The notes under the pieces were generated by a model that was not told the origin of the DNA, did not search any database, and saw only the letters and a program-made list of their open reading frames with translations. A stretch of DNA of 64,000 nucleotides from DATBAK01 sp038240075 (lineage in GTDB: Bacteria; Actinomycetota; Acidimicrobiia; IMCC26256; PALSA-610): assembly GCA_038240075.1 (NCBI GenBank), contig JBBSEC010000005.1, positions 9,686 through 73,685 on the forward strand, given 5' to 3'. Below, piece after piece: positions 36,175-45,286 of this stretch; within the stretch, counting starts at the first letter, position 1, and every line of letters starts with the position of its first letter. Both the position numbers and the translations under genes were made by a program.

Positions 36175-36830
36175 TCAGCGGGCGATGGGCATCTGGAGCT
36201 CGGTGCCGTTGCGGGCGTCGCCGGGATCGTGGAACTCGAGGAAGAGCTCGCGGCTGCGACCGGCGAGCCGGAAGCCGCCGTCTTCGATCCAGGTCACGAT
36301 CGCGATATAGGTGTCCTCGACCGACTCCATCGAGCCTTGGTGCACGAGCGACGCGACCTCGACCACCGGGAGATCGACGACGTGCACGGACTCGCTGTCG
36401 TCGACGCGCTGATCACCGATGTCGAATCCGGCGTGGAGCACGACACTGCCCTCGTCGTCGGGCTGCTCGTACCACGCGACCGACATGCGTGGCCGCGCGC
36501 CGGCCGCGCCGAGATGCGCCAACACTTCGGGTAGGAGCCGGCCGAAGACCGGGGCAAGGTTCTCGTGACCGAATCCCGGCGCGACGCCGACGGCCTCGGC
36601 GATGCGTAACGGAGCCGTCGTCTTCAACACGATGTCGTAGTTCGCCATTGGGTTGCTCCTCTCGATCGCCCGGAGATGGGCTTCGACCCGCTGGAGGCGC
36701 GCCTGGTCGTCGGCGAGTACCCCGTCGTCGGGTCGACCCGCGCGGGGCGCAGCAACCCGAGCTCGTCGTAGTGCCGCAACCGGCGGGGCGAGACGTGGCC
36801 GAGGCGGGCGAAATCTCCGATGCTCAACAT
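36175..36830 (-). pseudogene. MerR-family regulator with GyrI-like domain, internally deleted
   Basis: The start (ATG 36830) encodes the MerR winged helix MLSIGDFARLGHVSPRRLRHYDELGLLRPARVD. The frame then runs off after DPTTGYS. Another frame resumes with ADDQARLQRVEAHLRAIERSNP and leads into the effector-binding domain MANYDIVLKTTAPLRIAEAVG...LQMPIAR (to 36175). In intact relatives about 50 residues of helix and linker lie between. The effector domain could still be made from ATG 36648 as a 157-residue protein. The operator of the family is kept at 36849. Confidence 0.78.
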
Positions 36831-36848
36831 GACGTCACCATCGATACG

Positions 36849-36867
36849 CCTTCACGCAGTGTCAAGG
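36849..36867. promoter_or_regulatory. Likely MerR-family operator
   Basis: On the minus strand the site reads CCTTGACACTGCGTGAAGG, an inverted repeat that includes a -35-like TTGACA, as usual for MerR-type promoters. It lies 19 bases before the MerR ATG at 36830 and 37 bases before the divergent Nudix gene, so it could serve both. Confidence 0.6.
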
Positions 36868-36903
36868 TCGAGGGAAAAGTACCGTGACGCCCGAGGAGCG
36901 GCG

Positions 36904-37476
36904 ATGAGCGGGACCGAACGAGGCACGGAGACCATCGAGCGCGCGCTCGATACCTACGTGGCGCGGGACGCGGCCGAGGTTGCCGACGTTGCGCGCCTCC
37001 GCGCGTTGCTGCAGCGCGAAGACGTCTGCGACCGTTCGACGCCCGTGCACGTCACCGGATCGGCCCTCGTCGTGTTCCCGCCGACTCGAACCGTGCTGTT
37101 GCGGTGGCACCCGCGCATGCGGATGTGGATGCAGGTCGGAGGCCACTTCGACGCCGGCGAGACCGATCCGTGGCTCGTGGCGATGCGCGAGGCACGCGAA
37201 GAGACCGGCCTCACGGATCTGCACGCCGCGGGCGCGACGGCCGAGCCGCCCGTGCAGATCGTGATCGTGCCGGTTCCCGCACACGGCGACGAGCCCGCGC
37301 ACGAGCACGCCGACTTCCGGTACGTGTTCGTCACCGACACACCCACCGCGATCACGGCGGAGTCGCCCGACGCGCGACTCCGGTGGGTCGACCTCACGCA
37401 GGCCATCGACGAGACCGTCGAGGAGAACCTGCGCGTGTTCCTCTCCAGAGTCGAGGAGTCGGCCGCGATCCTCTGA
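36904..37476 (+). CDS. Nudix hydrolase
   Basis: 190 residues from ATG 36904. The Nudix box GxxxxxExxxxxxxREUxEExGU is complete in GGHFDAGETDPWLVAMREAR followed by EETGL, giving Mg-dependent pyrophosphate hydrolysis of a nucleoside diphosphate derivative. The N-terminal helix (TIERALDTYVARDAAEVADVARL) is an extension seen in several actinobacterial members. The substrate is not evident. Confidence 0.9.
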   Translation: MSGTERGTETIERALDTYVARDAAEVADVARLRALLQREDVCDRSTPVHVTGSALVVFPPTRTVLLRWHPRMRMWMQVGGHFDAGETDPWLVAMREAREETGLTDLHAAGATAEPPVQIVIVPVPAHGDEPAHEHADFRYVFVTDTPTAITAESPDARLRWVDLTQAIDETVEENLRVFLSRVEESAAIL

Positions 37477-37477
37477 G

Positions 37478-38122
37478 TCAGTCCCGGCGTTCGGCGCGCA
37501 CGAGGGCCACGCGGCCGAGATCGAGCACGCAGCGACCATCGTGGAAACCGCCGTCGGCGAGCGCCTGCAAATGCTCGGCGACCGTGAGCTGGTGGGCCTT
37601 CGGTTCCTCACCGGCGACGTTGACGATGTCGGCGACGAGCGCAACTCCGCCGGGTCGCAGGCGCGTCAACGCCGACCGGTACAGACCGGGGATCAGATCG
37701 GCGCGCCGGAGCTCGTGAACGGCCTGCAACGTGACGATCGCGTCGTGGCCGCCGGTGATCGTGTGCTCCCAACCCGGCACGCGATAGTCGACCTCGATCA
37801 GGTCGGCCCGCGCCTTCCATTGCGAGAGGCGCACGGCCGCGATCGCGTGCATCGGTGCGGAGACGTCGAGCGCGGTGTAGCGCGCGACCGCGACACGCGA
37901 GCAGATCTGCTCCGCCAGGTATCCGGGCCCGGAACCGAGCTCCAGAATCCGAAGCGTGCCGTCGGGTGTCGCGTCGGCGAGCGCGGCGAGCTCCGCGAGG
38001 AACGCGTCGAACATCGCGCCGCGATGAGGAGCGTCGTTCGCGGTCGCGGCCCATTCGGCGACGTACTCGGCGCTGTTCCACCGATGATCGGTCGGCACGT
38101 CGTCCGACCCGTACTCGAGCAC
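37478..38122 (-). CDS. Class I SAM-dependent methyltransferase
   Basis: 214 residues from GTG 38122, one base after the upstream stop. SAM motif I ILELGSGPGYLAEQIC, motif II YTALDVSAPMHAIA and motif IV GGHDAIVTLQAVHEL are intact, followed by LRPGGVALVADI. It is the second gene of a two-gene minus-strand unit with 38124-39242, which starts beside the 16-bp operator at 39317. Substrate unknown. Confidence 0.88.
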   Translation of the reverse strand: MLEYGSDDVPTDHRWNSAEYVAEWAATANDAPHRGAMFDAFLAELAALADATPDGTLRILELGSGPGYLAEQICSRVAVARYTALDVSAPMHAIAAVRLSQWKARADLIEVDYRVPGWEHTITGGHDAIVTLQAVHELRRADLIPGLYRSALTRLRPGGVALVADIVNVAGEEPKAHQLTVAEHLQALADGGFHDGRCVLDLGRVALVRAERRD

Positions 38123-38123
38123 G

Positions 38124-39242
38124 TCAGGAAGCGCCGTCGAGGATCTCGGTGAACCCCGACGGCTCGTGCGGACCGAGCACCAATTGCTCGAAGACGCCGA
38201 CACCGACGCGCTCGCCCATCGTCGCGCGCACGATCTGCTGGATGTGGAGGCGGAACGGGTCGACGCCCACGTCGTCCTCGACCTTCCAGCGATCCGCATT
38301 GACGACGAGGTCGCCCTTCCAGTGGCCGTGGCCGAGCTCGGGATGCAGGTAGCCGAGCCCCCGCATCTGGAACGTCGCGAGCGGTTCGAGCGTGACGACC
38401 CGCTCCTCACCGCGGTGCGGAACGAGGTGGATCGTGGCGCCCTCCGCGCGTCGCGTCCCGCGCTTCCACCGCACGTCGGCGCGAACCGAAGCCATCGTCT
38501 CCATCACGACATCGGGCCCGAACACCGGGTCGGTCGGCGACGCCAGCACGGGCATGACGAGCCCTTCGGAGTGCCACTGCCGCCCGTCGGCCAGCTCGTT
38601 GGTGTCGAAGTGCACGCACACGTCGTCGAAGTTGATCGGCGCCCAGAGCCAGAAGAACTGCGGCCCGAACCCGCCCGGTCCCGGCGGCGCGGCGCCGACC
38701 GGCCGCACGCCCCACGACCGGTCGCGGCAACCGACGATCTCGGCGGGCGTGATCGCGTGCGCCTCCCCGTCGATGCCGAGCGTGCCCTCCCACGCTCCCC
38801 ATTGCGTCAGGCGGGTGTAGTCGAACACCGCGGTCGCGCCGTCGTCGAGCCTGAAGCGCGGCTCCTCGACCACGGGCGAGCGGGCGCCGAACACGAGGTC
38901 GGCGGTGAGCCCCGAGTCGTTCGGCTCGACGCGCACGCGCAGCCGGCGAAACGGCTCCTCGATCGTGATCGAGATCGGCCCCACCTTCGTCTCGGTCGGA
39001 TCGAGCGGCGCGCGTCGCGACGCGATCACGCCGATCTCCTCGCCGTCGCGCAAGACGGCGAACGCCGCGTCCATCACCTTGCGGTTCGGGTACAAGCCGA
39101 GTGCCGCGCCGAAGTAGAGCGAGCCGTCGCGCGAGTAGCCGTTGAAGAAGTACCGGTCGTAGTGATTCAGACTGCTCTGCGCGGTGTGCGCGACCGGCTC
39201 GGAGGTCTGGTGCAACGGATAGTCGTCGAAGGGCGTCAGCAT
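38124..39242 (-). CDS. Conserved hypothetical protein, AttH/lipocalin-like pattern
   Basis: 372 residues from ATG 39242. Two related beta-rich halves, with YDRYFFNGYSRDGSLYFGAA and IVGCRDRSWGVRPVGAAP, then FFWLWAPINFDDVCVHF, HGHWKGDLVVN at the end. The W-rich strands recall AttH/CrtC-type lipocalin duplications, but this is pattern recognition only. It is divergent from the acyl-CoA dehydrogenase pair and shares its operator region, so a lipid-linked role is likely. Confidence 0.68.
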   Translation of the reverse strand: MLTPFDDYPLHQTSEPVAHTAQSSLNHYDRYFFNGYSRDGSLYFGAALGLYPNRKVMDAAFAVLRDGEEIGVIASRRAPLDPTETKVGPISITIEEPFRRLRVRVEPNDSGLTADLVFGARSPVVEEPRFRLDDGATAVFDYTRLTQWGAWEGTLGIDGEAHAITPAEIVGCRDRSWGVRPVGAAPPGPGGFGPQFFWLWAPINFDDVCVHFDTNELADGRQWHSEGLVMPVLASPTDPVFGPDVVMETMASVRADVRWKRGTRRAEGATIHLVPHRGEERVVTLEPLATFQMRGLGYLHPELGHGHWKGDLVVNADRWKVEDDVGVDPFRLHIQQIVRATMGERVGVGVFEQLVLGPHEPSGFTEILDGAS

Positions 39243-39316
39243 GCCCGGATGCTACGAACTCGCAGGCCACCGCGGTCGTTTTCACTCGGGAGGGCGACGG
39301 CCATTAGGGTCGCAGG

Positions 39317-39332
39317 CTGACGTCGGCGTCAG
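39317..39332. promoter_or_regulatory. 16-bp palindromic operator candidate, site A
   Basis: CTGACGTCGGCGTCAG lies between the divergent starts at 39242 and 39369. Arms CTGAC/GTCAG are perfect. The same consensus CTGACRTCRRCGTCAG recurs at 46841 and 61953, always between divergent lipid-type genes. Length and symmetry suit a TetR-family dimer. Confidence 0.68.
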
Positions 39333-39368
39333 GTTCGAAGAGAGCAACCCGAGCATGCGGAGAGCGAG

Positions 39369-40544
39369 ATGAAGCTGGCGTGGAGTCCCGGCGACGAGGC
39401 GTTTCGCGCCGAGCTCATCGAGTTTCTCGACGCCAACACGCCGCCCGAGGCCACCGGCTACGACTTCCTCGGTGAGGTGTCGGCGGGCGACGAGATCTTT
39501 CCCGCGTGGCTGCGGGCCTGGCAGGCGACCCTCTTCGACAAGGGGTGGATGATCCCCGGTTACCCGCCCGAGCTCGGCGGCCGGGACTGCACGCCGGTGC
39601 AGACGCTGATCTATCTCGAAGAGCTCTCGAAGCGCCGGATCCCGCGCGCAACCCACTTCCCGGGATACGCGATCGTGGCGCCGAGCCTCCTCGAGTACGG
39701 CAACGAGGAGCAGCGCACCCTCGTTCCCGCCGCGATCCGGGGCGACACGATCTGGTGTATCGGCATGAGCGAGCCCAACGCGGGATCCGACCTCGCGGGG
39801 CTCCAGACGCGCGCCGAGGTGTACGCCGACGAGTTCGTGATCAACGGCCAGAAGGTGTGGACGAGCTACGCGACCGTCGCGAGCAAGTGCTTCTGCTACG
39901 TGCGCACCGACCCGGCCGCGCCGAAGCACCGCGGCATCTCGCTCCTCATCGTCGACATGGACACACCCGGCATCGAAGTACGACCGCTGCGCCACATCAA
40001 CGGCAAGGCCGAGTTCGCCGAGGTGTTCTTCACCGATGTTGTCGTGCCGCGTGCGAACCTCGTCGGTGAGCTCAACGGCGGCTGGACCATCACGCAGGGC
40101 TCCCTCGCGCACGAACGTGCCGGTCTCTGGGTCGACGGCGTCGCGCGGCTCGAGCAGACCGTGCTCGGCCTCGTCGCGCTGGCGAAGCGGACGGGCCGCG
40201 ATCTCGATCCCGTTGCGCGCCGGCGCATCGCGGCGATCTACGAGATGACCGCGAGCCTGCGCGCGCTCGGCTACAAGGGCTTCTCCTCGTTCGCGCAGGG
40301 ATCGTCGGCCCCCGAGCACTCGTTCATGAAGATGGCGACGTCGGAAACCGGCAAGGCCGTGTTCGAGCTGGGCATGGAGCTCTGCGGGCCGTTCGGCGCG
40401 GTGACCGATCCCGAGCTCGGAGAAGAATCGGGACGCTGGGTCAACATGTTCTTCATGAGCTTCGCCAACACGATTGCCGGTGGGAGCTCAGAGATCCAGC
40501 GCAACATCATCGCCCAGCGCATCCTCGGACTCCCCCGGAAGTAA
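39369..40544 (+). CDS. Acyl-CoA dehydrogenase, large-type subunit of a pair
   Basis: 391 residues from ATG 39369. FAD/acyl-CoA marks: CIGMSEPNAGSDLAGLQTRA, VINGQKVWTSYA, and the end GGSSEIQRNIIAQRILGLPR. It is followed two bases later by a second dehydrogenase-like gene. In steroid and sterol side-chain catabolism such neighbours form mixed alpha2beta2 enzymes (FadE26-27, FadE28-29), and this pair has that look. Site A upstream probably controls it. Confidence 0.92.
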   Translation: MKLAWSPGDEAFRAELIEFLDANTPPEATGYDFLGEVSAGDEIFPAWLRAWQATLFDKGWMIPGYPPELGGRDCTPVQTLIYLEELSKRRIPRATHFPGYAIVAPSLLEYGNEEQRTLVPAAIRGDTIWCIGMSEPNAGSDLAGLQTRAEVYADEFVINGQKVWTSYATVASKCFCYVRTDPAAPKHRGISLLIVDMDTPGIEVRPLRHINGKAEFAEVFFTDVVVPRANLVGELNGGWTITQGSLAHERAGLWVDGVARLEQTVLGLVALAKRTGRDLDPVARRRIAAIYEMTASLRALGYKGFSSFAQGSSAPEHSFMKMATSETGKAVFELGMELCGPFGAVTDPELGEESGRWVNMFFMSFANTIAGGSSEIQRNIIAQRILGLPRK

Positions 40545-40546
40545 CC

Positions 40547-41554
40547 ATGGACTTCTCGCTCACCCCAGACCAGGAGCTGTTGCGCGACACCGCGCGCGCA
40601 CTGCTCACCAACGAGTGCCCGACGTCACTCCTGCGCGCACACATGACCGACCGCGCGGTGGCGGAGCCACTCTGGCGTCACCTCCGCGACTTCGCCGCGC
40701 TCGGCACCGGCGAGGCAACCAACCTCTGTGTCTTCCTGGAGCAGACCGGGTACGTCGCCGCGCCGGGCCCGTTCTTCGCGTCGGCCGCGCTGTGCGCGCC
40801 GCTCCTCGCCGCGGTGGGCCATCCCGCCGCCGAAGCCGTCGCCGCGGGCGAATCGGTCGGCACGGTCGCCGTGGCGGGCAGTTCGGGCGAGTGGCTGCCC
40901 AACGCCGAACCGGTCAAGTTCTTCGTGCTCGACGCCGACCTCGCCGACTGCATCGCGGTCGTCGAGCCCGGTCCGTCGGTGCGCGTGATCACGAAGCCGG
41001 CGGCGGCGGCGCAGCGCGAGATCGGCACCGTCGATTCGACGCGCCGCGCCTTCCGGCTCGAAGTCGCGGCACACGAAGGTGACTCCGCTCCGATCGCGCC
41101 CGAGGCGTGGCGGGCGTGGCGCGATCGGGCGCACGCCGCGCTCGCAGCCGAGATGGTCGGGACCGCACGGCGGATGTTCGACATGGCGCTCGACTACGCG
41201 AAGGAGCGCAAGCAGTTCGGCACACCGATCGGCGCGTTCCAGGCGATCCAGCACAAGCTCGCCGACCTCGCGCTCGCACTCGAACGCGCAACCGCCGCGG
41301 TGCAGTACGCGTCGATGACCGTCGACGACGGCGACGATCCCCTCGAGCGAACCCGCGCCTGTCACGTCGCCAAGGCCGCGGCCGGCGACGCCGCACGCCG
41401 GTGCCTGAAGGACGGCATCCAGATCCACGGCGGCATCGGCTACACGTGGGAGCACGACCTCCATCTCTTCATCCGGCGCGCGACCGCATCGGAGTTCCTG
41501 CTCGGCCCGACGTCGTGGCACCACGACCGCCTCGCCGACCTCCTCTTCGCCTGA
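40547..41554 (+). CDS. Acyl-CoA dehydrogenase, short-type subunit of a pair
   Basis: 335 residues from ATG 40547, shorter than the usual 380. The C-terminal helical part is well kept (DYAKERKQFGTPIGAFQAIQ, DGIQIHGGIGYTWEHDLHLF), whereas the middle beta part, which binds FAD and substrate, is reduced (EWLPNAEPVKFFVLDAD). This asymmetry is usual in heteromeric FadE pairs, so it probably works only with the product of 39369. Confidence 0.9.
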   Translation: MDFSLTPDQELLRDTARALLTNECPTSLLRAHMTDRAVAEPLWRHLRDFAALGTGEATNLCVFLEQTGYVAAPGPFFASAALCAPLLAAVGHPAAEAVAAGESVGTVAVAGSSGEWLPNAEPVKFFVLDADLADCIAVVEPGPSVRVITKPAAAAQREIGTVDSTRRAFRLEVAAHEGDSAPIAPEAWRAWRDRAHAALAAEMVGTARRMFDMALDYAKERKQFGTPIGAFQAIQHKLADLALALERATAAVQYASMTVDDGDDPLERTRACHVAKAAAGDAARRCLKDGIQIHGGIGYTWEHDLHLFIRRATASEFLLGPTSWHHDRLADLLFA

Positions 41555-41609
41555 CGCGCGGGCACCGGGCGGGCGGACGCGGATTCGCCGAACGTGTGAT
41601 CATGCCTGC

Positions 41610-42452
41610 ATGAAGCTCGGACTCTTCGCCGTCAACATGGGCGAGTCGTGGCGGCCGGAAGCGTTGGTGCGCACCGCCCGTGCCGCGGAAGCAGCCGGCT
41701 TCGACTCAGTGTGGGCCGGTGAGCACGTGATCCTCCCCGACCCGCAGGTTCCACCGTCGCCGATGGCGCCGCAGGATCCTGCGCTCGACCCGCTCGTCGC
41801 GCTCACGTGGGCCGCCGCGCACACGACCACCCTGCTGCTCGCGACCGGGATCGTGATCCTGCCGCAGCGCAACCCGGTGGTGCTCGCGAAGCAGGTTGCG
41901 AGTCTCGATGTGCTCAGCCACGGCCGGCTGCTCCTCGGAGTGGGTGTCGGGTACCTCGAGCCGGAGTTCCGGGCGATCGGTGCCGACTTCGAACATCGGG
42001 GTGCGGTCACCGACGAGTACCTCGATGCGATGCATCACCTCTGGTACGACGAGCACCCCGAGTTCCACGGCCGCTTCGCCGACTTCGCCGGCGTCGACGC
42101 GCAGCCCCGGCCCGTGCAACAACCGGTCCCGATCGTGATCGGCGGGCACACCGCGCGCGCCTACCGACGCGCCGTCGCACGCGGCCAGGGTTGGTACGGC
42201 TTCTCGCAGACTCCGGAGACCGCGGCCGCGTCACTCGATGGTCTGCGCGCTGCGGCGTCGGACGTCGAACGCCCTTCCGAGCTCGGACCGCTCGAGATCA
42301 CGATCACACCTCGAGGCCGCCTGACGGCCGAGACCGCCGCCGCGTTCGCCGCGCTCGGCGTGCACCGGATCGTTCCGTTCCCTCCGCCCGCCGCCGACGG
42401 CGTCGACCAGACGATCGACACCGCGCTGCTCGCGATCGCCGGCTTGCAATAG
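41610..42452 (+). CDS. LLM-class F420-dependent oxidoreductase
   Basis: 280 residues of luciferase-like TIM barrel: GFDSVWAGEHVILPD, LATGIVILPQRNPVVLAKQVASLD, HGRLLLGVGVGYLEPEFRAIG and PIVIGGHTARAYRRA. These match the actinobacterial TIGR03619-type F420 group. The reaction is unknown; the neighbourhood suggests oxidation or reduction of a lipid-derived intermediate. Confidence 0.9.
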   Translation: MKLGLFAVNMGESWRPEALVRTARAAEAAGFDSVWAGEHVILPDPQVPPSPMAPQDPALDPLVALTWAAAHTTTLLLATGIVILPQRNPVVLAKQVASLDVLSHGRLLLGVGVGYLEPEFRAIGADFEHRGAVTDEYLDAMHHLWYDEHPEFHGRFADFAGVDAQPRPVQQPVPIVIGGHTARAYRRAVARGQGWYGFSQTPETAAASLDGLRAAASDVERPSELGPLEITITPRGRLTAETAAAFAALGVHRIVPFPPPAADGVDQTIDTALLAIAGLQ

Positions 42453-42499
42453 CTCACGTTCAGGTGCTGCCGATGTGTCGGCCGTCGGGGGTTCCCTGC

Positions 42500-43465
42500 T
42501 CAGCCCGCCAGCAGCTCGGCGATGATCCCTTCGGGGTTCGTGCGCCACCCCATTCGCTGCCAGCCCGGCAACGCCGCGCCGACGTCGAAGATGCGGCCGT
42601 AGTGGATCTCGGTGAGCGCCTTCCACAGCGCCCAACCCCGGCCGCGCTCCCACGCCGCGTCGTCGACGCCGAGTGCATCGCGAAACGCTCGGCGACTCGT
42701 TCCCGAGAACAGCGTCCACGCGATCGCCAGGTCGCACGCCGGATCTCCGATCGCGCTGCAGCCGAAGTCGATGACCCCCGACAACGCGCCGTCGGTGACG
42801 AGCAGGTTCGACGCGACGACATCGCCATGGACCCACACGTCCGGGCCGTCGAAGGCCGCGTCGAGCGCGGTCTCCCACACCGCGATGACCGCGTCACCGT
42901 CGATCTCGGAACACAGTGCACCCGAACCCGGTGCACCCGAACCCGGTGCACCCGAACCCGGTGCACCCGGACCCAGTGCGGCGACGGCCGCGCGCGTCTC
43001 GTCATTCCAGGTCGTGAGCGGCCCGCCACGGAAGAAACTCTGGGCACCGGCACGCGGCCCGTCGGTCGCATTCGCGCGGTACAAGGCCTGGAGAAACCCA
43101 CCGAGATCAGCCGCGAAACGGTCGACGTCGCCGATCCGGTCGAGCGTCGCGGGCTCGCCACCCAGCCAGCGGTAGACCGACCAGGGACGCGGAAACTCCG
43201 GCGACGACGTGCCCTTCGCGAGGGGCTGCGGGATCGGGAGCGGCAGTTGCGGAGCGAGCACGGGGAGCCACCGGTGTTCCTTGTCGACCTGCACTGCGTA
43301 GGCATCGCCGCTCGGCAACCGCACCGACATCTCTGAACCCAGGCGGAACGTTGTGTTGTCCCACCCATCGAGCTCGACACGCGTCACGGGGAGTGCGCGC
43401 CACTCGGGAAACTGCGCCGCCAGCAACCGCTCGACGAGCTCGGGAGTGATCTCCGACTTGTCCAC
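42500..43465 (-). CDS. Aminoglycoside phosphotransferase-fold kinase
   Basis: 321 residues from ATG 43465, protein-kinase-like fold. Brenner-type catalytic loop VWVHGDVVASNLLV, metal loop VIDFGCSAIGDPACDLA. N-terminal ATP part has LDGWDNTTFRLG and VQVDKEHRW. Family members phosphorylate antibiotics or small metabolites; the target is not evident. A Gly/Ala/Pro/Ser stretch is made by a 15-bp tandem repeat (42916-42975), likely a variable linker. Confidence 0.85.
   Translation of the reverse strand: MDKSEITPELVERLLAAQFPEWRALPVTRVELDGWDNTTFRLGSEMSVRLPSGDAYAVQVDKEHRWLPVLAPQLPLPIPQPLAKGTSSPEFPRPWSVYRWLGGEPATLDRIGDVDRFAADLGGFLQALYRANATDGPRAGAQSFFRGGPLTTWNDETRAAVAALGPGAPGSGAPGSGAPGSGALCSEIDGDAVIAVWETALDAAFDGPDVWVHGDVVASNLLVTDGALSGVIDFGCSAIGDPACDLAIAWTLFSGTSRRAFRDALGVDDAAWERGRGWALWKALTEIHYGRIFDVGAALPGWQRMGWRTNPEGIIAELLAG
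42916..42975. repeat. 15-bp tandem repeat inside kinase gene
   Basis: Four head-to-tail copies of GTGCACCCGAACCCG, the last with two changes. On the coding (minus) strand they encode GSGAP units without breaking frame, so copy number can vary safely by slippage. Confidence 0.92.
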
Positions 43466-43468
43466 GAC

Positions 43469-45139
43469 TCAGACGGCGTGGTCGGCGACGACGCGGCCGT
43501 CGAGGATCTCGATCGTGCGCGTGAACCGGAGTGCGTCGATCAACCCGCGGTCGTGGGTCACGAGCAGCAGGGTGCCCTCGAAGCTCCCGAGCGCCTGTTC
43601 GAGCTGGTCGATCGCGGGCAGGTCGAGATGGTTCGTGGGCTCGTCGAGCACGAGGCAGTTGACGCCCGTCGCGCTCAGCAACGCGAGCTCCGCGCGTGTG
43701 CGCTCGCCCGGTGACAGTGTCGCCGGCGTGCGCTCGACGTGACCGGAGCCGAGCCCGAACTTCGCCAGCAGCGACCGGCTCTCGGCGACGAGCATCCCGC
43801 TCGCGGCACCGAACGCGTCGAGCAGCGTCGCGTCGCCCAGGAAGCGCCCGCGCGCCTGCTCCAACGTGCCGACGACGACGCCCGGGCCGACGCGACGCGT
43901 CCCCGACGCGAGCGGGAGGTCGCCGAGCAGTGCGCGCAGCAACGTGGTCTTTCCGCTGCCGTTGGGTCCGAGGATCGCGACCCGTTCGGCCCAGCCGATC
44001 TCGAGGTCGATCGGTCCGAGCACGAAGTCGCCGCGCTCGACGACCGCGTCTTCGAACCGCGCGACAACGCTGCCGCTGCGGGGCGCGGCCGCGATCTCCA
44101 TCCGCAGCTCCCAGCCCTCCCACGGCTTCTCGACGACATCGAGCCGTTCGATTGCCCGCTCCGTGATCTTCGCCTTCGCGGCGACGTGCTCGCTCGAGTT
44201 GGTCTTGAAGTGACGGATGTGCTTGTCGTTCTCGTTGCTCTTGCGCACCTTGCTCACGCCCTGCAACGACCATTCGCGTTGCGTCTGCGCCCGCTGCGCC
44301 AACGTCGAGCGCTTCGACGAGTAGTCGGCGTAGGCCTCCTCGGCGTGTCGCCGCGCGACGGCGCGTTCCTCGAGGTACGCGCTCCAGCCACCGTTGAACT
44401 GCCGCGCGGTGTGATCGTGATCATCGAGCTCGAGGACCGCCGTGATCGTGCGGTCGAGGAACGCGCGGTCGTGCGACACGATCACCGCCGCGCCCGGGAG
44501 CCCGACGACGAACTCCTCGAGCCGGCTCAACCCCACGAAGTCGAGGTCGTTCGTCGGTTCGTCGAGCAAGAACACGTCGAAGCGCGACAACAGGATCGCC
44601 GCGAGCGACGCGCGCGCCGCTTCGCCACCCGAGAGCGCGCCGGTCGACAGGTTCAGCAGGCGCTCGGGTATTCCGAGCTCGGCACACACCACGCCGACGC
44701 GCCCGTCGAAGTCGGGCCCACCGAGCGCGAGGAAGCGATCGAGTGCATGCGTGTACGTGTCGTCGGCGTCGGGGCCGCCGACCGCGAGCTGGTCGGCCGC
44801 GGCCTCGAGCGCCGTCTCCGCAGCCGCGACACCCGTGCGCCGCGACAAGAACACGTGGAGCGTCTCGTCGGGCCGGCGGTCGGGCTCCTGCGGCAGATAA
44901 CCAACGGTCGCGCTGGGAGGGATGCACGTGACCGATCCCGCGTCGGGCGACTCCTGCCCCGCCAGGATGCGCAGCAGCGTCGTCTTACCGGTGCCGTTCG
45001 GCGCGACGACTCCGATGCGATCACCGGGCGCGACGGTGAGCGACACGTGCTCGAGCACGGAGCTCGGGCCGAACGACTTGGTGACGTCGCGGGCGACGAG
45101 CGACGCGACCCCGGAGGAATTGGACGAAACGTGAGTCAT
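43469..45139 (-). CDS. ABC-F family ATPase
   Basis: 556 residues from ATG 45139, with two ATP-binding domains: Walker A APNGTGKTT and GPNGSGKTT, signatures LSGGEAARASLA and LSPGERTRAELA, Walker B VFLLDEPTNDLD and CLVLDEPTNHLD. A long charged linker joins them. No membrane part, so it is a ribosome-acting ABC-F protein, either a translation factor or an antibiotic-protection protein. The next gene downstream is the APH-like kinase (42500-43465), three bases away, which hints at a resistance unit. Confidence 0.9.
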   Translation of the reverse strand: MTHVSSNSSGVASLVARDVTKSFGPSSVLEHVSLTVAPGDRIGVVAPNGTGKTTLLRILAGQESPDAGSVTCIPPSATVGYLPQEPDRRPDETLHVFLSRRTGVAAAETALEAAADQLAVGGPDADDTYTHALDRFLALGGPDFDGRVGVVCAELGIPERLLNLSTGALSGGEAARASLAAILLSRFDVFLLDEPTNDLDFVGLSRLEEFVVGLPGAAVIVSHDRAFLDRTITAVLELDDHDHTARQFNGGWSAYLEERAVARRHAEEAYADYSSKRSTLAQRAQTQREWSLQGVSKVRKSNENDKHIRHFKTNSSEHVAAKAKITERAIERLDVVEKPWEGWELRMEIAAAPRSGSVVARFEDAVVERGDFVLGPIDLEIGWAERVAILGPNGSGKTTLLRALLGDLPLASGTRRVGPGVVVGTLEQARGRFLGDATLLDAFGAASGMLVAESRSLLAKFGLGSGHVERTPATLSPGERTRAELALLSATGVNCLVLDEPTNHLDLPAIDQLEQALGSFEGTLLLVTHDRGLIDALRFTRTIEILDGRVVADHAV

Positions 45140-45286
45140 GACAGACCTGCGCGGTGAGAGAAGAGGCACAGAGGCGGGGTTCGAGCAGCCGCTACCAACG
45201 CAAGGGCGCCGCACGATGGCGCAGCGCACGCGGATGCGACCGTGAAGACCGAGACTCAGCGTGCCACGAAGGAGAGGATACCGGAT

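Noticed and set aside
36175..36648. Intact stand-alone GyrI-like protein
   Set aside because: A MerR helix-turn-helix lies just upstream in another frame and linker residues continue in frame before ATG 36648, so a damaged MerR gene is the better reading, though the short product could still be made.
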